A stretch of DNA of 64,000 nucleotides, from positions 124,001 to 188,000 of the forward strand of contig NZ_BEWP01000002.1 in assembly GCF_002723995.1 (NCBI RefSeq). Direction: 5' to 3'. This DNA is from Gluconobacter kondonii. Its GTDB lineage: Bacteria; Pseudomonadota; Alphaproteobacteria; Acetobacterales; Acetobacteraceae. Of this stretch, positions 1 through 7,847 are shown piece after piece. The notes beneath the pieces were generated by a model. It did not search any database. It worked only from the letters and a program-made list of their open reading frames with translations, and was not told where the DNA came from. The position numbers and the translations under genes are program-made. Within the stretch, counting starts at the first letter, position 1. The number at the start of each line of letters is the position of its first letter.

Positions 1-125
1 CAGCACGTTCTTCTTGCGGACCATGCCGCCATAGAAAAGCGCCAGACCGGGAATGGTCATCATCAGCACGAAAGCCGTACTGACAAGCATCCAGGCCGTA
101 TCGCCCGTATCGATGGGTGCGCGCA

Positions 126-126
<1 letters not shown>
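1..126 (-). CDS. amt: Amt-family ammonium transporter, N-terminal fragment
   Basis: Only the first 42 codons lie in the window; the gene runs off the left edge. The translation begins [16 protein letters not shown] and continues through a hydrophobic stretch to [13 protein letters not shown], the typical first transmembrane helix and cytoplasmic loop of Amt/MEP ammonium channels in the inner membrane. Its ATG overlaps the glnK stop codon (TGATG), so the two are translationally coupled, the usual glnK-amt arrangement in which GlnK plugs the channel when nitrogen is plentiful. There is no signal-peptide extension before the first helix. Identity is fairly sure because of the GlnK neighbour; the rest of the gene cannot be judged. 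Confidence 0.85.
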
Positions 127-500
<374 letters not shown>

Positions 501-602
501 TCAGAGTATGCCTCAGATCATGCCAGTCTCATAATGATATTGGCAGCCCGACCGTACCGCTCGTGTTGAAATCCCCATGAAGCGTTGTCTGAACGCCCCG
601 CC

Positions 603-1826
603 TCAGGCGCGCCCGGGCGTCACTGCGGGAAGGGAGCCGGGCATATCCGGGCCGCGATAGGGGCCATTCTGCGGCCGGTTGACCGCCGGGGCCACCAGAC
701 CATCCGGCCAGGCGTTCTGATCGGGCGCGCCGGAGACAATGGCCGTACGGCCACGCGGCAGACATTCCGGCATTTCCAGACGCAGACGACGCAGCATCCG
801 CTCGCGAATATCGCAGGCCAGATCCCACATCGAGTCCGCATCGGGCGCCCCTGCAATCAGACGCACGGAAATGACCTGCGCGTTGCTGTCCGCGATCTGA
901 CAGCCGATGGAGGTCTTGTCCTGATCCCAGTCCGGGCATTTGGCCAACTCCTCGAAATACATCTCCCGCAGACGGTCAACCGGCGTCTGGTAGTCCAGCC
1001 ACAGAAACAAGGAGGCGATCAGGGACGGCGAACTGTGCGTCCAGTTCTGGAACGGATTTTCAAGGAAATACGAAATCGGCACGATATAGCGGCGGCGATC
1101 CCACGTCCGCAGAACAACATAGGTCGCGTTGATTTCTTCCACCCACGCCCAGTCTCCGTTGAGGATCAGCATGTCTTCCATGCGGATGGGCTGGGTGACA
1201 GCAATCTGGATGCCCGCGATCAGGTTCGTCAGAGCAGGACGCGCGGAAAGACCGACGATCAGGGACGCCGCACCGGCGGACGCAAACAGCGACACACCGA
1301 ATTTCTGCACCGAATGAAACACCATCAACGAAGACGCAGCCGTCAGCACACCGAACGAAATCTCGATCAGGCGACGCAGGACACGGATCTGCGTCTGGTG
1401 CGAGCGGACCGTGATATCATCCATATGTTCCTTGGCGCTGATCCGCGTCAGGTATTGATCCGTCAGCAGACGAAACGTCCGGATGATGCCAAAGCCAAGA
1501 TTGAGAATGAACAGACAGATGAAAATCTGTTCCAGAAACGCAGTCGTTGCATCCGTAAAGCCGATCGTGGCCTGAAGGGCGGCACTGGCGGCAATGATCA
1601 TCAAACCATTGCGGATAGGCGCCCGCAGCCGCCCAATAATGGCATGAATGAACTGGACACGCCGCAGGCCCGGCAGCCGCGGGAGGGCATCCGTAATGAT
1701 GCGGCTGGACAGCAGCGCGATACCCGCCGCGAACACCAGAATCAGAATCGAGCCCAACGGAGCCGGAAGCCAGTCCAGCATATGTCCAAGCCGACTGACG
1801 GACTTGATGTAAGAGTTTTCAATCAT
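603..1826 (-). CDS. Mechanosensitive ion channel, MscS family
   Basis: Inner-membrane channel expected to open under membrane tension and release solutes during hypo-osmotic shock. The 407-aa product has several hydrophobic helices in the first half, then the pore-lining and beta-domain signature: a Gly/Ala-rich helix (GASLIVGLSARPALTNLIAG read loosely across residues 210-230) followed by IQIAVTQPIRMEDML and WVEEINATYVVLRTWD. This is the MscS-domain pattern of larger, MscS-like channels rather than the 286-aa E. coli MscS. The start at 1826 follows AGAAGGAAG about 10 bases upstream; the reading frame continues further upstream but without a better site. Monocistronic; the gene to its left (glnK) is over 130 bp away. 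Confidence 0.85.
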   Translation of the reverse strand: MIENSYIKSVSRLGHMLDWLPAPLGSILILVFAAGIALLSSRIITDALPRLPGLRRVQFIHAIIGRLRAPIRNGLMIIAASAALQATIGFTDATTAFLEQIFICLFILNLGFGIIRTFRLLTDQYLTRISAKEHMDDITVRSHQTQIRVLRRLIEISFGVLTAASSLMVFHSVQKFGVSLFASAGAASLIVGLSARPALTNLIAGIQIAVTQPIRMEDMLILNGDWAWVEEINATYVVLRTWDRRRYIVPISYFLENPFQNWTHSSPSLIASLFLWLDYQTPVDRLREMYFEELAKCPDWDQDKTSIGCQIADSNAQVISVRLIAGAPDADSMWDLACDIRERMLRRLRLEMPECLPRGRTAIVSGAPDQNAWPDGLVAPAVNRPQNGPYRGPDMPGSLPAVTPGRA

Positions 1827-2093
1827 GCGTTCTGCGCTTCCTTCTCTTCTTGCTGTCTGGCGCGGGCCTCCGCAAGACAACATCATCCGCTGCAGATCGT
1901 TCCCGAATCGCGTACGCGGATTGAAATCATCCAGGAGCGTGCTGGTCGAATCCCCTTCCATGAAAGCACAGAAGCCTCACACGGAGGACCACAACACCCA
2001 TTTTTCACGTGAAGAAGACAGTTTGACTATGGACCGCAGATCCGTTTTCAGTCTGTCTTGAACGTTATAGTTCAGCAATTCAAGGATGCCTCC

Positions 2094-2771
2094 ATGGGGT
2101 ACGATCTCGAGATTACGCGAAACCCCCTCTGGTCCGGCAGGCCCGGCAAACCCCTGTTGCTGGAAGAGTGGTTCGACGTCATCCAGAAAGATGATGAACT
2201 CCAGTTCGCCGTATCGAGCCAACCCGAGAAATATCCGACCTGCAATGCAGAGTGGCTGAACCATCCCGATCCCTCCAAAAAGCCGGAAAACACGCTGTTC
2301 TGCTGGACCGGAGACGCCATCAGCTGCAAATATCCAGATGAACAGCAGATGGCCAAAATGGTCCGGATCAGCCGTCGCCTCAAAGCCGTTGTCGTTGGTG
2401 ACAGTGGTGAGCGCTACGATCTGGACCCGAACGGGAAGGTCGTAGTCAATGATGAGGCTGCCCCGGAACTGCCTCTGCCCCTGATTTACGGTGCGGGTGC
2501 GCGGTCCTGCGCGGATTTCACTCAGACCGCCACCGACACGACGTCCCCCGTCAGCGTGATTTTCTACAACTGGTATCTCGGGTTTGTAACGGCCATCAAC
2601 GCCGCCCGCCACCAAGACGGAAAAAGCGTGATGACACTGAATCTGACGCCCGAAGTAGTGCGCGAGGATCAGGCCTTTCTCATCCAGTACTGTCGGGAAC
2701 ACCCCGAACGCAGTTTCCATCAGGCTGCCCTCACCCTGCTTCAGATGCGTCTTGCCCGCTGCCCTCCATAA
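2094..2771 (+). CDS. Two-domain protein: YDL-ITR domain plus Rap1a-like C-terminal half
   Basis: 225-aa protein of unknown function. Residues 1 to about 115 begin GYDLEITRNPLWSGRPGKP and run to a segment LEEWFDVIQKDDELQF, resembling a small cytosolic family (start YDLxITR, then LEEW) found in many bacteria without known function. Residues about 135-225 carry GARSCADF, then YNWYLGFVTAIN and YCREHPERSFHQAALTLL, a pattern like the Rap1a/immunity-type domain that is normally preceded by a signal peptide; none is present here. AAGGA lies 8 bases before the ATG. Stands alone upstream of ubiH with a 60-bp gap. Existence of the gene is convincing; function is not known. Confidence 0.75.
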   Translation: MGYDLEITRNPLWSGRPGKPLLLEEWFDVIQKDDELQFAVSSQPEKYPTCNAEWLNHPDPSKKPENTLFCWTGDAISCKYPDEQQMAKMVRISRRLKAVVVGDSGERYDLDPNGKVVVNDEAAPELPLPLIYGAGARSCADFTQTATDTTSPVSVIFYNWYLGFVTAINAARHQDGKSVMTLNLTPEVVREDQAFLIQYCREHPERSFHQAALTLLQMRLARCPP

Positions 2772-2834
2772 GGAAAGCGCCCCCTTCCGCTCAAACCCTC
2801 GCAGGAGTAGGACAGGGGCAGGGAGATGAGTACG

Positions 2835-4043
2835 ATGAAAAAAACCCATTACGACCTCTGCATCAACGGCGCCGGCCCTGTCGGCGCTACGCTGGCGTGT
2901 CGTCTGGCGGCAGAGGGCGTGCGCGTCCTGCTCATCGACCACAATGCCCTGCCCGGAATGGAAGATCCTGCTCTGGACGGGCGGGCCTATGCCATCGCGG
3001 AGGGCTCCCGCCGGATGCTCGCGGACGCAGGCATCTGGGACAATCTGCCCAATGTGGCCCAGCCGATCCACGAAATCCGTGTTGCGGACGGACGCCCACA
3101 TGAGGCCCCCTCCCCGCTGACGCTGCATTTCGGCCCGGAAGACGCCCCCGAAGGCCAGAGCTTCGGCTGGATGGTCGAAGCGCGGGACCTGCGGCTTGCG
3201 ATCAACCAGACGCTGAAGCAGTACGACACGCTTGATGTGCATGCGCCGGATCTGGGAACCTTCACGTTCCACCCGGATCATGTCTCCATCCGTCTGGCCT
3301 CAGGCAAAACCGTGACGGCGAAGCTGGCCGTCGCTGCGGAAGGACGCCGTTCACCGCTCCGTCGTCAGGCGCGGATCGGCCTGACCAAGATTCCGTATAA
3401 CGAGTACGGTATCGTCGCGACGATCGCGCATGAAAAGCCGCATCATGGCGTGGCGCTCGAACATTTCCTGCCGGAAGGTCCGTTCGCACGCCTGCCCATG
3501 CCCGGCACGGCTGAACACCCGCACCGTTCCGCCATCGTCTGGGCCGAAGGCGAAGGCCGCGCCCAGCGTTTCCATGACCTGCCGGACGAGATTTTCGCCC
3601 GCGAAATCAAGGCCCGCATGGCGGACGAGGATCTGGGGGAGATCACCCCGACCGGCCGTCGCTGGATCTATCCGCTCTCGGCACAGTATGCGCACAGCTA
3701 TATCGGCCCGCGCCTTGCTCTGGCCGGTGACGCCGCACACGGCATCCACCCCATCGCAGGTCAGGGACTAAACATCGGCTTCCGGGACGTGATTTCGCTC
3801 GCAGACCTGCTGATCGAGGCGCATCGCACGCGCAAGGACATGGGCAGCCGCGAGCTTCTCGTCCGCTATCAGCGCAACACCCGCCCTGGCAACATGGCAA
3901 TGCTGGCCGCCACAGACGCGCTCGAACGCCTGTTCGGCAACGACAATCCGGTCCTGCGGCGCCTGCGCGATATCGGCATCGCGGGCGTCCAGCGCTTCCC
4001 TGCCCTGCGCCGGGCCTTCGTCCGAAAGGCCATGGGCGTATGA
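2835..4043 (+). CDS. ubiH: UbiH/UbiF/VisC-family FAD-dependent hydroxylase
   Basis: Flavoprotein monooxygenase that hydroxylates the aromatic ring during ubiquinone synthesis, acting at the cytoplasmic face of the membrane. Visible motifs are the N-terminal dinucleotide-binding GAGPVGATLACRLA, the DG-type motif VAAEGRRSPLRRQA near the middle and the second FAD motif LALAGDAAHGIHPIAGQGLN near residue 300. About 402 aa, the normal size. GGGAG lies 9 bases before the ATG at 2835 but abuts the ATG at 2826, so the later start is preferred. The stop overlaps the cysE start (ATGA). UbiH, UbiF and related hydroxylases cannot be told apart by eye; Gluconobacter uses Q10 for its membrane dehydrogenases. 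Confidence 0.88.
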   Translation: MKKTHYDLCINGAGPVGATLACRLAAEGVRVLLIDHNALPGMEDPALDGRAYAIAEGSRRMLADAGIWDNLPNVAQPIHEIRVADGRPHEAPSPLTLHFGPEDAPEGQSFGWMVEARDLRLAINQTLKQYDTLDVHAPDLGTFTFHPDHVSIRLASGKTVTAKLAVAAEGRRSPLRRQARIGLTKIPYNEYGIVATIAHEKPHHGVALEHFLPEGPFARLPMPGTAEHPHRSAIVWAEGEGRAQRFHDLPDEIFAREIKARMADEDLGEITPTGRRWIYPLSAQYAHSYIGPRLALAGDAAHGIHPIAGQGLNIGFRDVISLADLLIEAHRTRKDMGSRELLVRYQRNTRPGNMAMLAATDALERLFGNDNPVLRRLRDIGIAGVQRFPALRRAFVRKAMGV

Positions 4044-4819
4044 CGGAAGCCATCATCGAAACGCCCTTCGAAAGAACATCGGACCTCACGGCCTTCTGGC
4101 AGGACATGCAGTCGCAAGCCTGCAGTTGCCATGACCCGCTGATTCAGGACGTGTTTTCTACCAATATCGGAGACCATCCGGATTTTGCATCCGCACTGGC
4201 CTCACTGCTGGGCACGAAACTTGCGGACCGCTCCATCCCGGCCACGACGATCACCCGTCTCGTCGCCTCGATCCTAAGTGCCGATCCCGATATCGCCGAA
4301 GCAGCGGCAGCAGACATTCTCGCGACCTATGACCGCGACCCGGCCTGCCCGGACCTCGTCACGCCCTTCCTGTTCTTCAAGGGATGGCAGGCGCTTCAGG
4401 CCTACCGGATCTCGCATCATCTCTGGACGAAGGGCCGTCAGCATCTGGCCCATCATTTCCAGAGCCGGATCAACGAGCTTTTCGCCATCGATATTCACCC
4501 CGCGGCCCGTCTGGGGCGACGGCTGAGCATCGACCACGGCACGGGGATCGTCATTGGCGAAACCTGCATCGTCGAGGATGACGTCTCGCTGTTTCAGGAT
4601 GTTACGCTGGGCGGCACAGGCAAGCTGAGCGGCAACCGTCACCCCATCGTGCGGCGCGGTGCCATGATCGGCGCTGGAGCCAGAATCCTCGGGCGTCTCG
4701 TGATCGGAGAATATGCCCGGATCGGCGCGGCTTCGGTGGTGCTTGAAGATATCCCGGCCTATTCCACCGCCGTCGGCAATCCGGCGCGGATCGTGGGCAC
4801 CACTCCTCGCCCGGCATAA
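4040..4819 (+). CDS. cysE: Serine O-acetyltransferase
   Basis: Converts L-serine and acetyl-CoA to O-acetylserine, the first step of cysteine synthesis. The N-terminal half is the helical serine-acetyltransferase domain; the C-terminal half is a left-handed beta-helix of hexapeptide repeats, with IHPAARLGRRLSIDHGTGIV and VSLFQDVTLGGTGK containing the catalytic-type His/Asp, and the closing GNPARIVG. At 259 aa it has the usual length. Its start overlaps the ubiH stop by 4 bp, so the two are co-translated, although the pathways are unrelated. A strong bidirectional hairpin follows directly. Confidence 0.93.
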   Translation: MTEAIIETPFERTSDLTAFWQDMQSQACSCHDPLIQDVFSTNIGDHPDFASALASLLGTKLADRSIPATTITRLVASILSADPDIAEAAAADILATYDRDPACPDLVTPFLFFKGWQALQAYRISHHLWTKGRQHLAHHFQSRINELFAIDIHPAARLGRRLSIDHGTGIVIGETCIVEDDVSLFQDVTLGGTGKLSGNRHPIVRRGAMIGAGARILGRLVIGEYARIGAASVVLEDIPAYSTAVGNPARIVGTTPRPA

Positions 4820-4826
4820 AAGCAGT

Positions 4827-4856
4827 CAGGGTCCGGAGCCTGCGCCCCGGACCCTG
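4827..4856. terminator. Bidirectional intrinsic terminator between cysE and galM
   Basis: Perfect 10-bp stem CAGGGTCCGG / CCGGACCCTG with a 10-nt loop, flanked by T-rich sequence on both outgoing sides, placed between two convergent genes. It can end transcription of both cysE and galM. Confidence 0.85.
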
Positions 4857-4863
4857 ATGTCTT

Positions 4864-6024
4864 TTACTTGTTCGAGAACTTGAAGATCGTCGTGTAATCG
4901 AACGTCTGGCCCGGCTTGAGTTCAGTCGTCGGGAAAGACGGGTGGTTCGGGCTGTCGGGATAATGCTCGGCCTCGAACGCAATCGCATCGCCCTGACGAT
5001 AGGCATGACCGGACACCCCGGCATAACCACCATCCAGCGAGTTGGACGTATAGACCTGAAGCCCCGGCTGGTTCGTCAGGATTTCCATGCTGCGGCCCGA
5101 ACGTGGATCATAGACCTTGCCCGCCAGACGCGGTGCCTGACCGGACGGCCCGTTGACAACCCAGTTCATGTCATAACCACGCGCATACATCATCTGTTGG
5201 TCATTGCTGCGCAAACGATCGCCGATGACGGTCGGCTTGCTGAAATCGAGCGGCGTCCCGGCGACAGGCGCAATCTGGCCGGTCGGAATGGACGTTGCGT
5301 CGGTCGGCGTAAAGCCATCCGCGTTGATCTGAAGAATTTCCGGCTCGATGGAACCCGAACCTTCACCGTTCAGGTTCCAGTAGCTGTGATTCGTCAGGTT
5401 CAGAACCGTCGGCGCATCGGTCGTGGCGACATAATGCAGCGACAGGGCGTTGTCCGTGCCCAGCGTATAGGTCACATGCGTCGTCAACTTTCCGGGAAAG
5501 CCCTGATCGCCGTCCGGGCTGACCAGCTTGAGCGTCACATATGCGCCATTGTCGTTGGTGCCGGTCTTCTCGATCGTCCAGACGTTCTTGTCGAAGCCCT
5601 TCTTACCGCCATGCAGCGCATTCGGCGGAGCCGTCACATCCGTATGGTAAATCTTGCCGTCCACGGGAAAGCTGCCGCCGGCGAGACGGTTCGCGTAACG
5701 ACCGATGATGGCGCCGAAGAACAGACCGCCCTTCGCGCTATCAACCGTGTAGCCCTTCAGATTGTCGAACCCGAGAACCACGTCCTGAATATGCCCTTCG
5801 CGATCCGGTGTCTCGACGGACTGAATGATGCCGCCATAGGTGATGATGCGGGCCGTGGTGCCGAGACCGTTCTTCAGGGTCACGATCCGCACGGGCTTGC
5901 CATCCGGCGTGTTGCCCCAGGGCTGATTGGCCACGGTAGGGTGTGCCTGCGCCACACCGGCACTCATGGCCAGAGCTGCGACAGTGGCGAGAAACGTACC
6001 CTTCGAGCCGAAGAATCTGGACAT
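4864..6024 (-). CDS. galM: Aldose 1-epimerase (mutarotase), exported
   Basis: Interconverts alpha and beta anomers of aldoses. The 386-aa product starts with a clear Sec signal peptide (MSRFFGSKGTFLATVAALAM, cleavage likely after AGVAQA), so it should act in the periplasm, unlike cytosolic E. coli GalM. Family motifs are GGIIQSVETPDR, FFGAIIGRYANRLAGG, HGGKKGFDKNVW, the catalytic-type His in NLTNHSYWNLNG and the catalytic Glu segment FEAEHYPDSPNH. GGGAGG stands 6 bases before the ATG at 6024; an in-frame upstream extension lacks such support. Periplasmic mutarotation would feed the stereo-selective membrane dehydrogenases of an acetic acid bacterium, which is an inference. Confidence 0.9.
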   Translation of the reverse strand: MSRFFGSKGTFLATVAALAMSAGVAQAHPTVANQPWGNTPDGKPVRIVTLKNGLGTTARIITYGGIIQSVETPDREGHIQDVVLGFDNLKGYTVDSAKGGLFFGAIIGRYANRLAGGSFPVDGKIYHTDVTAPPNALHGGKKGFDKNVWTIEKTGTNDNGAYVTLKLVSPDGDQGFPGKLTTHVTYTLGTDNALSLHYVATTDAPTVLNLTNHSYWNLNGEGSGSIEPEILQINADGFTPTDATSIPTGQIAPVAGTPLDFSKPTVIGDRLRSNDQQMMYARGYDMNWVVNGPSGQAPRLAGKVYDPRSGRSMEILTNQPGLQVYTSNSLDGGYAGVSGHAYRQGDAIAFEAEHYPDSPNHPSFPTTELKPGQTFDYTTIFKFSNK

Positions 6025-6340
6025 TGGAAACCTCCCGGGTGTTGAGTTGAGGCCACACTGATCCCAAAAATCTCGAAGGGTCAAAGGCCCGAAAGCAGCC
6101 GGAAAGCATCTGGATCGTTAAAGCATCTGGCCTCTTCAAACGCGCAGCATTTGCAGACATACAGGGATGCACGCTATCGGAGGATACGTTATGACTACGC
6201 CCCTCCGCAGTTTTCCGCGACGGATGGCGCGTGGCCGATCGGGGTTCATGGAGTCCTTCAGGGAACGGATTACGAAAATTTCCGTTTTCCGGTGACTTCT
6301 TCGTGAGCACTGGGCCGGGAAGGGTATTTTGGGGATGGTT
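6025..6340. other. Divergent intergenic region between galM and mlaA
   Basis: 316 bp with no supportable gene. It must contain promoters for galM leftward and mlaA rightward. Two things are visible: an 11-bp direct repeat AAAGCATCTGG at 6103-6113 and 6120-6130 (17-bp period), and an imperfect palindrome ACGAAAATTTCCGT at 6272-6285. Either could be a regulator site; neither matches a consensus I recognise. Confidence 0.5.
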
Positions 6341-7159
6341 ATGGACTTTCGGCAGGACGACAACGCAATCCGGGAGACGCGCTTACGCCGTGTGTCACGT
6401 CGCAGCAGGACACTCGCAGGTGCGCTTGCCCTGCTGGCATTGGGCGCCTGTGGCTCAATACGTAACCCTCCCCCGACAGATCCGGACGATCTTGCGGACT
6501 ACAAGGCCGCGAACGACCCTTACGAACCCCTGAACCGCAAGATGTACAACATCCAGATGTGGGCTTATCACAATGCCCTACGTCCGATCGGAAAGGCTTG
6601 GATCTGGGCTATTCCTAAGCCTGTGCGTCATTCCGTAGCAAATATCGCCGAGACTTGGCGCGAGCCTTCAGTGTTCTTCTCCGACGTCGGCGCAGGCAAG
6701 CCGCGGCGCGCAGGCGACACCTTTATGCGTTTTGCGATCAATATGAGCGCTGGTGTGGGCGGTATCTTCGATGTCGCCGGACTTGTCGGCTACAACCAAC
6801 ATGAAACCGATCCGGGCCTGACAATGGGCACGTGGGGCGTACCGAGCGGGCCTTATCTCTTCCTGCCGTTCCTCGGCCCGTCCAATTTCCGCGATAGCGC
6901 AGGTTACGGAATCTCCCAAGGCCTGACGCCAATCAACTATGTGCCCCGCGGCTATGAACTGCTAACCTTTAACTGGGCCTACAACACCGCCGGGACCATA
7001 CAGGGCTATGCCAGCTCCATCGACCAGATCGACCATGTCGAACAGGACAGCTTGGACCCGTACTCCTATATCCGAAGTGCATGGCAGCAGAACCGCCAGA
7101 GCCAGATCGACACGATCAAGAACGACGGCCGCGCAACCACTCCCGACTGGTACAACTGA
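6341..7159 (+). CDS. mlaA: MlaA/VacJ-family outer-membrane lipoprotein
   Basis: Component of the maintenance-of-lipid-asymmetry pathway that removes phospholipids from the outer leaflet of the outer membrane and passes them to MlaC. The start has an Arg-rich n-region, a hydrophobic core and a lipobox LALGAC, so it is a lipoprotein. The MlaA domain is evident from YEPLNRKMYNIQMWAYHNAL near the N-terminus and FLPFLGPSNFRDSAGYGI in the middle. 272 aa, typical. Start choice is between 6335 and 6341; GGGG sits 6 bases ahead of 6341. mlaC follows after 10 bp. Confidence 0.9.
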   Translation: MDFRQDDNAIRETRLRRVSRRSRTLAGALALLALGACGSIRNPPPTDPDDLADYKAANDPYEPLNRKMYNIQMWAYHNALRPIGKAWIWAIPKPVRHSVANIAETWREPSVFFSDVGAGKPRRAGDTFMRFAINMSAGVGGIFDVAGLVGYNQHETDPGLTMGTWGVPSGPYLFLPFLGPSNFRDSAGYGISQGLTPINYVPRGYELLTFNWAYNTAGTIQGYASSIDQIDHVEQDSLDPYSYIRSAWQQNRQSQIDTIKNDGRATTPDWYN

Positions 7160-7169
7160 GGACAACGAC

Positions 7170-7763
7170 ATGTTCAACGTATTTTCGCGCCGCACTGTTC
7201 TTGGGGCCGTTGTCTCCCTTGCTGTTGCGACAGGGGCTGCGCAGGCCAGCACGGCCACGGACTTCGTGAACTCTTTCGGAGGCCGTCTGATACAGGTCGT
7301 CAATTCGCACGAGTCCCTGGACCAGAAGAAGAAAGAAGTCCTTCCTCTGCTTAAGGAGAATGTCGACATCACCGGGATCGGCCGCTACTGCCTCGGCAAG
7401 TACTGGCGTACGGCAACGCCGGCCCAGCGTGACAAGTACATCTCCCTGTTCGATCAGGTTCTGGTCAACACCATCACAGACCAGATCGGCAGCTATCAGG
7501 GTGTGAGCTTCCGCGTCACCTCGACGACCACAGTCCCTGAGGGCGAGCGCGTCAATGCGCTGATCGACCGTCCGGGCCAGCCGGAAGTCAACATGCAGCT
7601 CATCATCGGCGGCAACCCACCAAAAGTGGTGGACATGTATGGCGAAGGTGCGAGCCTGCGCATGAACCAGCGCGGCGATTACAGCTCCTATCTCGCCCGT
7701 CATAACGGTGACGTTGACGCACTGAACGCCGCTCTCGAACGTCAGCTCAGCCACCACCAGTAA
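7170..7763 (+). CDS. mlaC: MlaC-like phospholipid shuttle protein
   Basis: Periplasmic lipid carrier of the Mla system (ABC transporter auxiliary, Ttg2D family). A signal peptide (FSRRTVLGAVVSLAVATG, ending AQA) is followed by TDFVNSFGGRLIQVVNS, GIGRYCLGKYWRTATPAQ and VVDMYGEGASLRMNQRGDY, all typical of MlaC. 197 aa, normal length. The twin arginine at the n-region is probably incidental. GAGGAC precedes the ATG. It is co-transcribed with mlaA; the ABC and MCE components (MlaFEDB) are not in the window and must be encoded elsewhere. A GC-rich hairpin ends the operon. Confidence 0.9.
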   Translation: MFNVFSRRTVLGAVVSLAVATGAAQASTATDFVNSFGGRLIQVVNSHESLDQKKKEVLPLLKENVDITGIGRYCLGKYWRTATPAQRDKYISLFDQVLVNTITDQIGSYQGVSFRVTSTTTVPEGERVNALIDRPGQPEVNMQLIIGGNPPKVVDMYGEGASLRMNQRGDYSSYLARHNGDVDALNAALERQLSHHQ

Positions 7764-7796
7764 ACACCGCAGCCCCTGCGATTATAAGGCTCTGCG

Positions 7797-7826
7797 ACGG
7801 GCGGCTTTTCCCCGGAAGCCGCCCGT
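7797..7826 (+). terminator. Terminator after mlaAC
   Basis: Perfect 11-bp stem ACGGGCGGCTT / AAGCCGCCCGT with an 8-nt loop, 34 bp after the mlaC stop. The downstream T-run is weak (TCTGGT). Confidence 0.65.
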
Positions 7827-7847
7827 TCTGGTATCCAGAACGAAGTC

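Noticed and set aside
585-2012. Long plus-strand open frame (475 codons) opposite the MscS-type gene
   Set aside because: It is a GC-rich antisense shadow; its translation is Arg/Gln/His-rich with no domain, while the minus strand has a clear MscS sequence and ribosome-binding site.
1977-3281. Long minus-strand open frame (434 codons) across the YDL-ITR and ubiH genes
   Set aside because: It overlaps two convincing plus-strand genes and has no recognisable domain.
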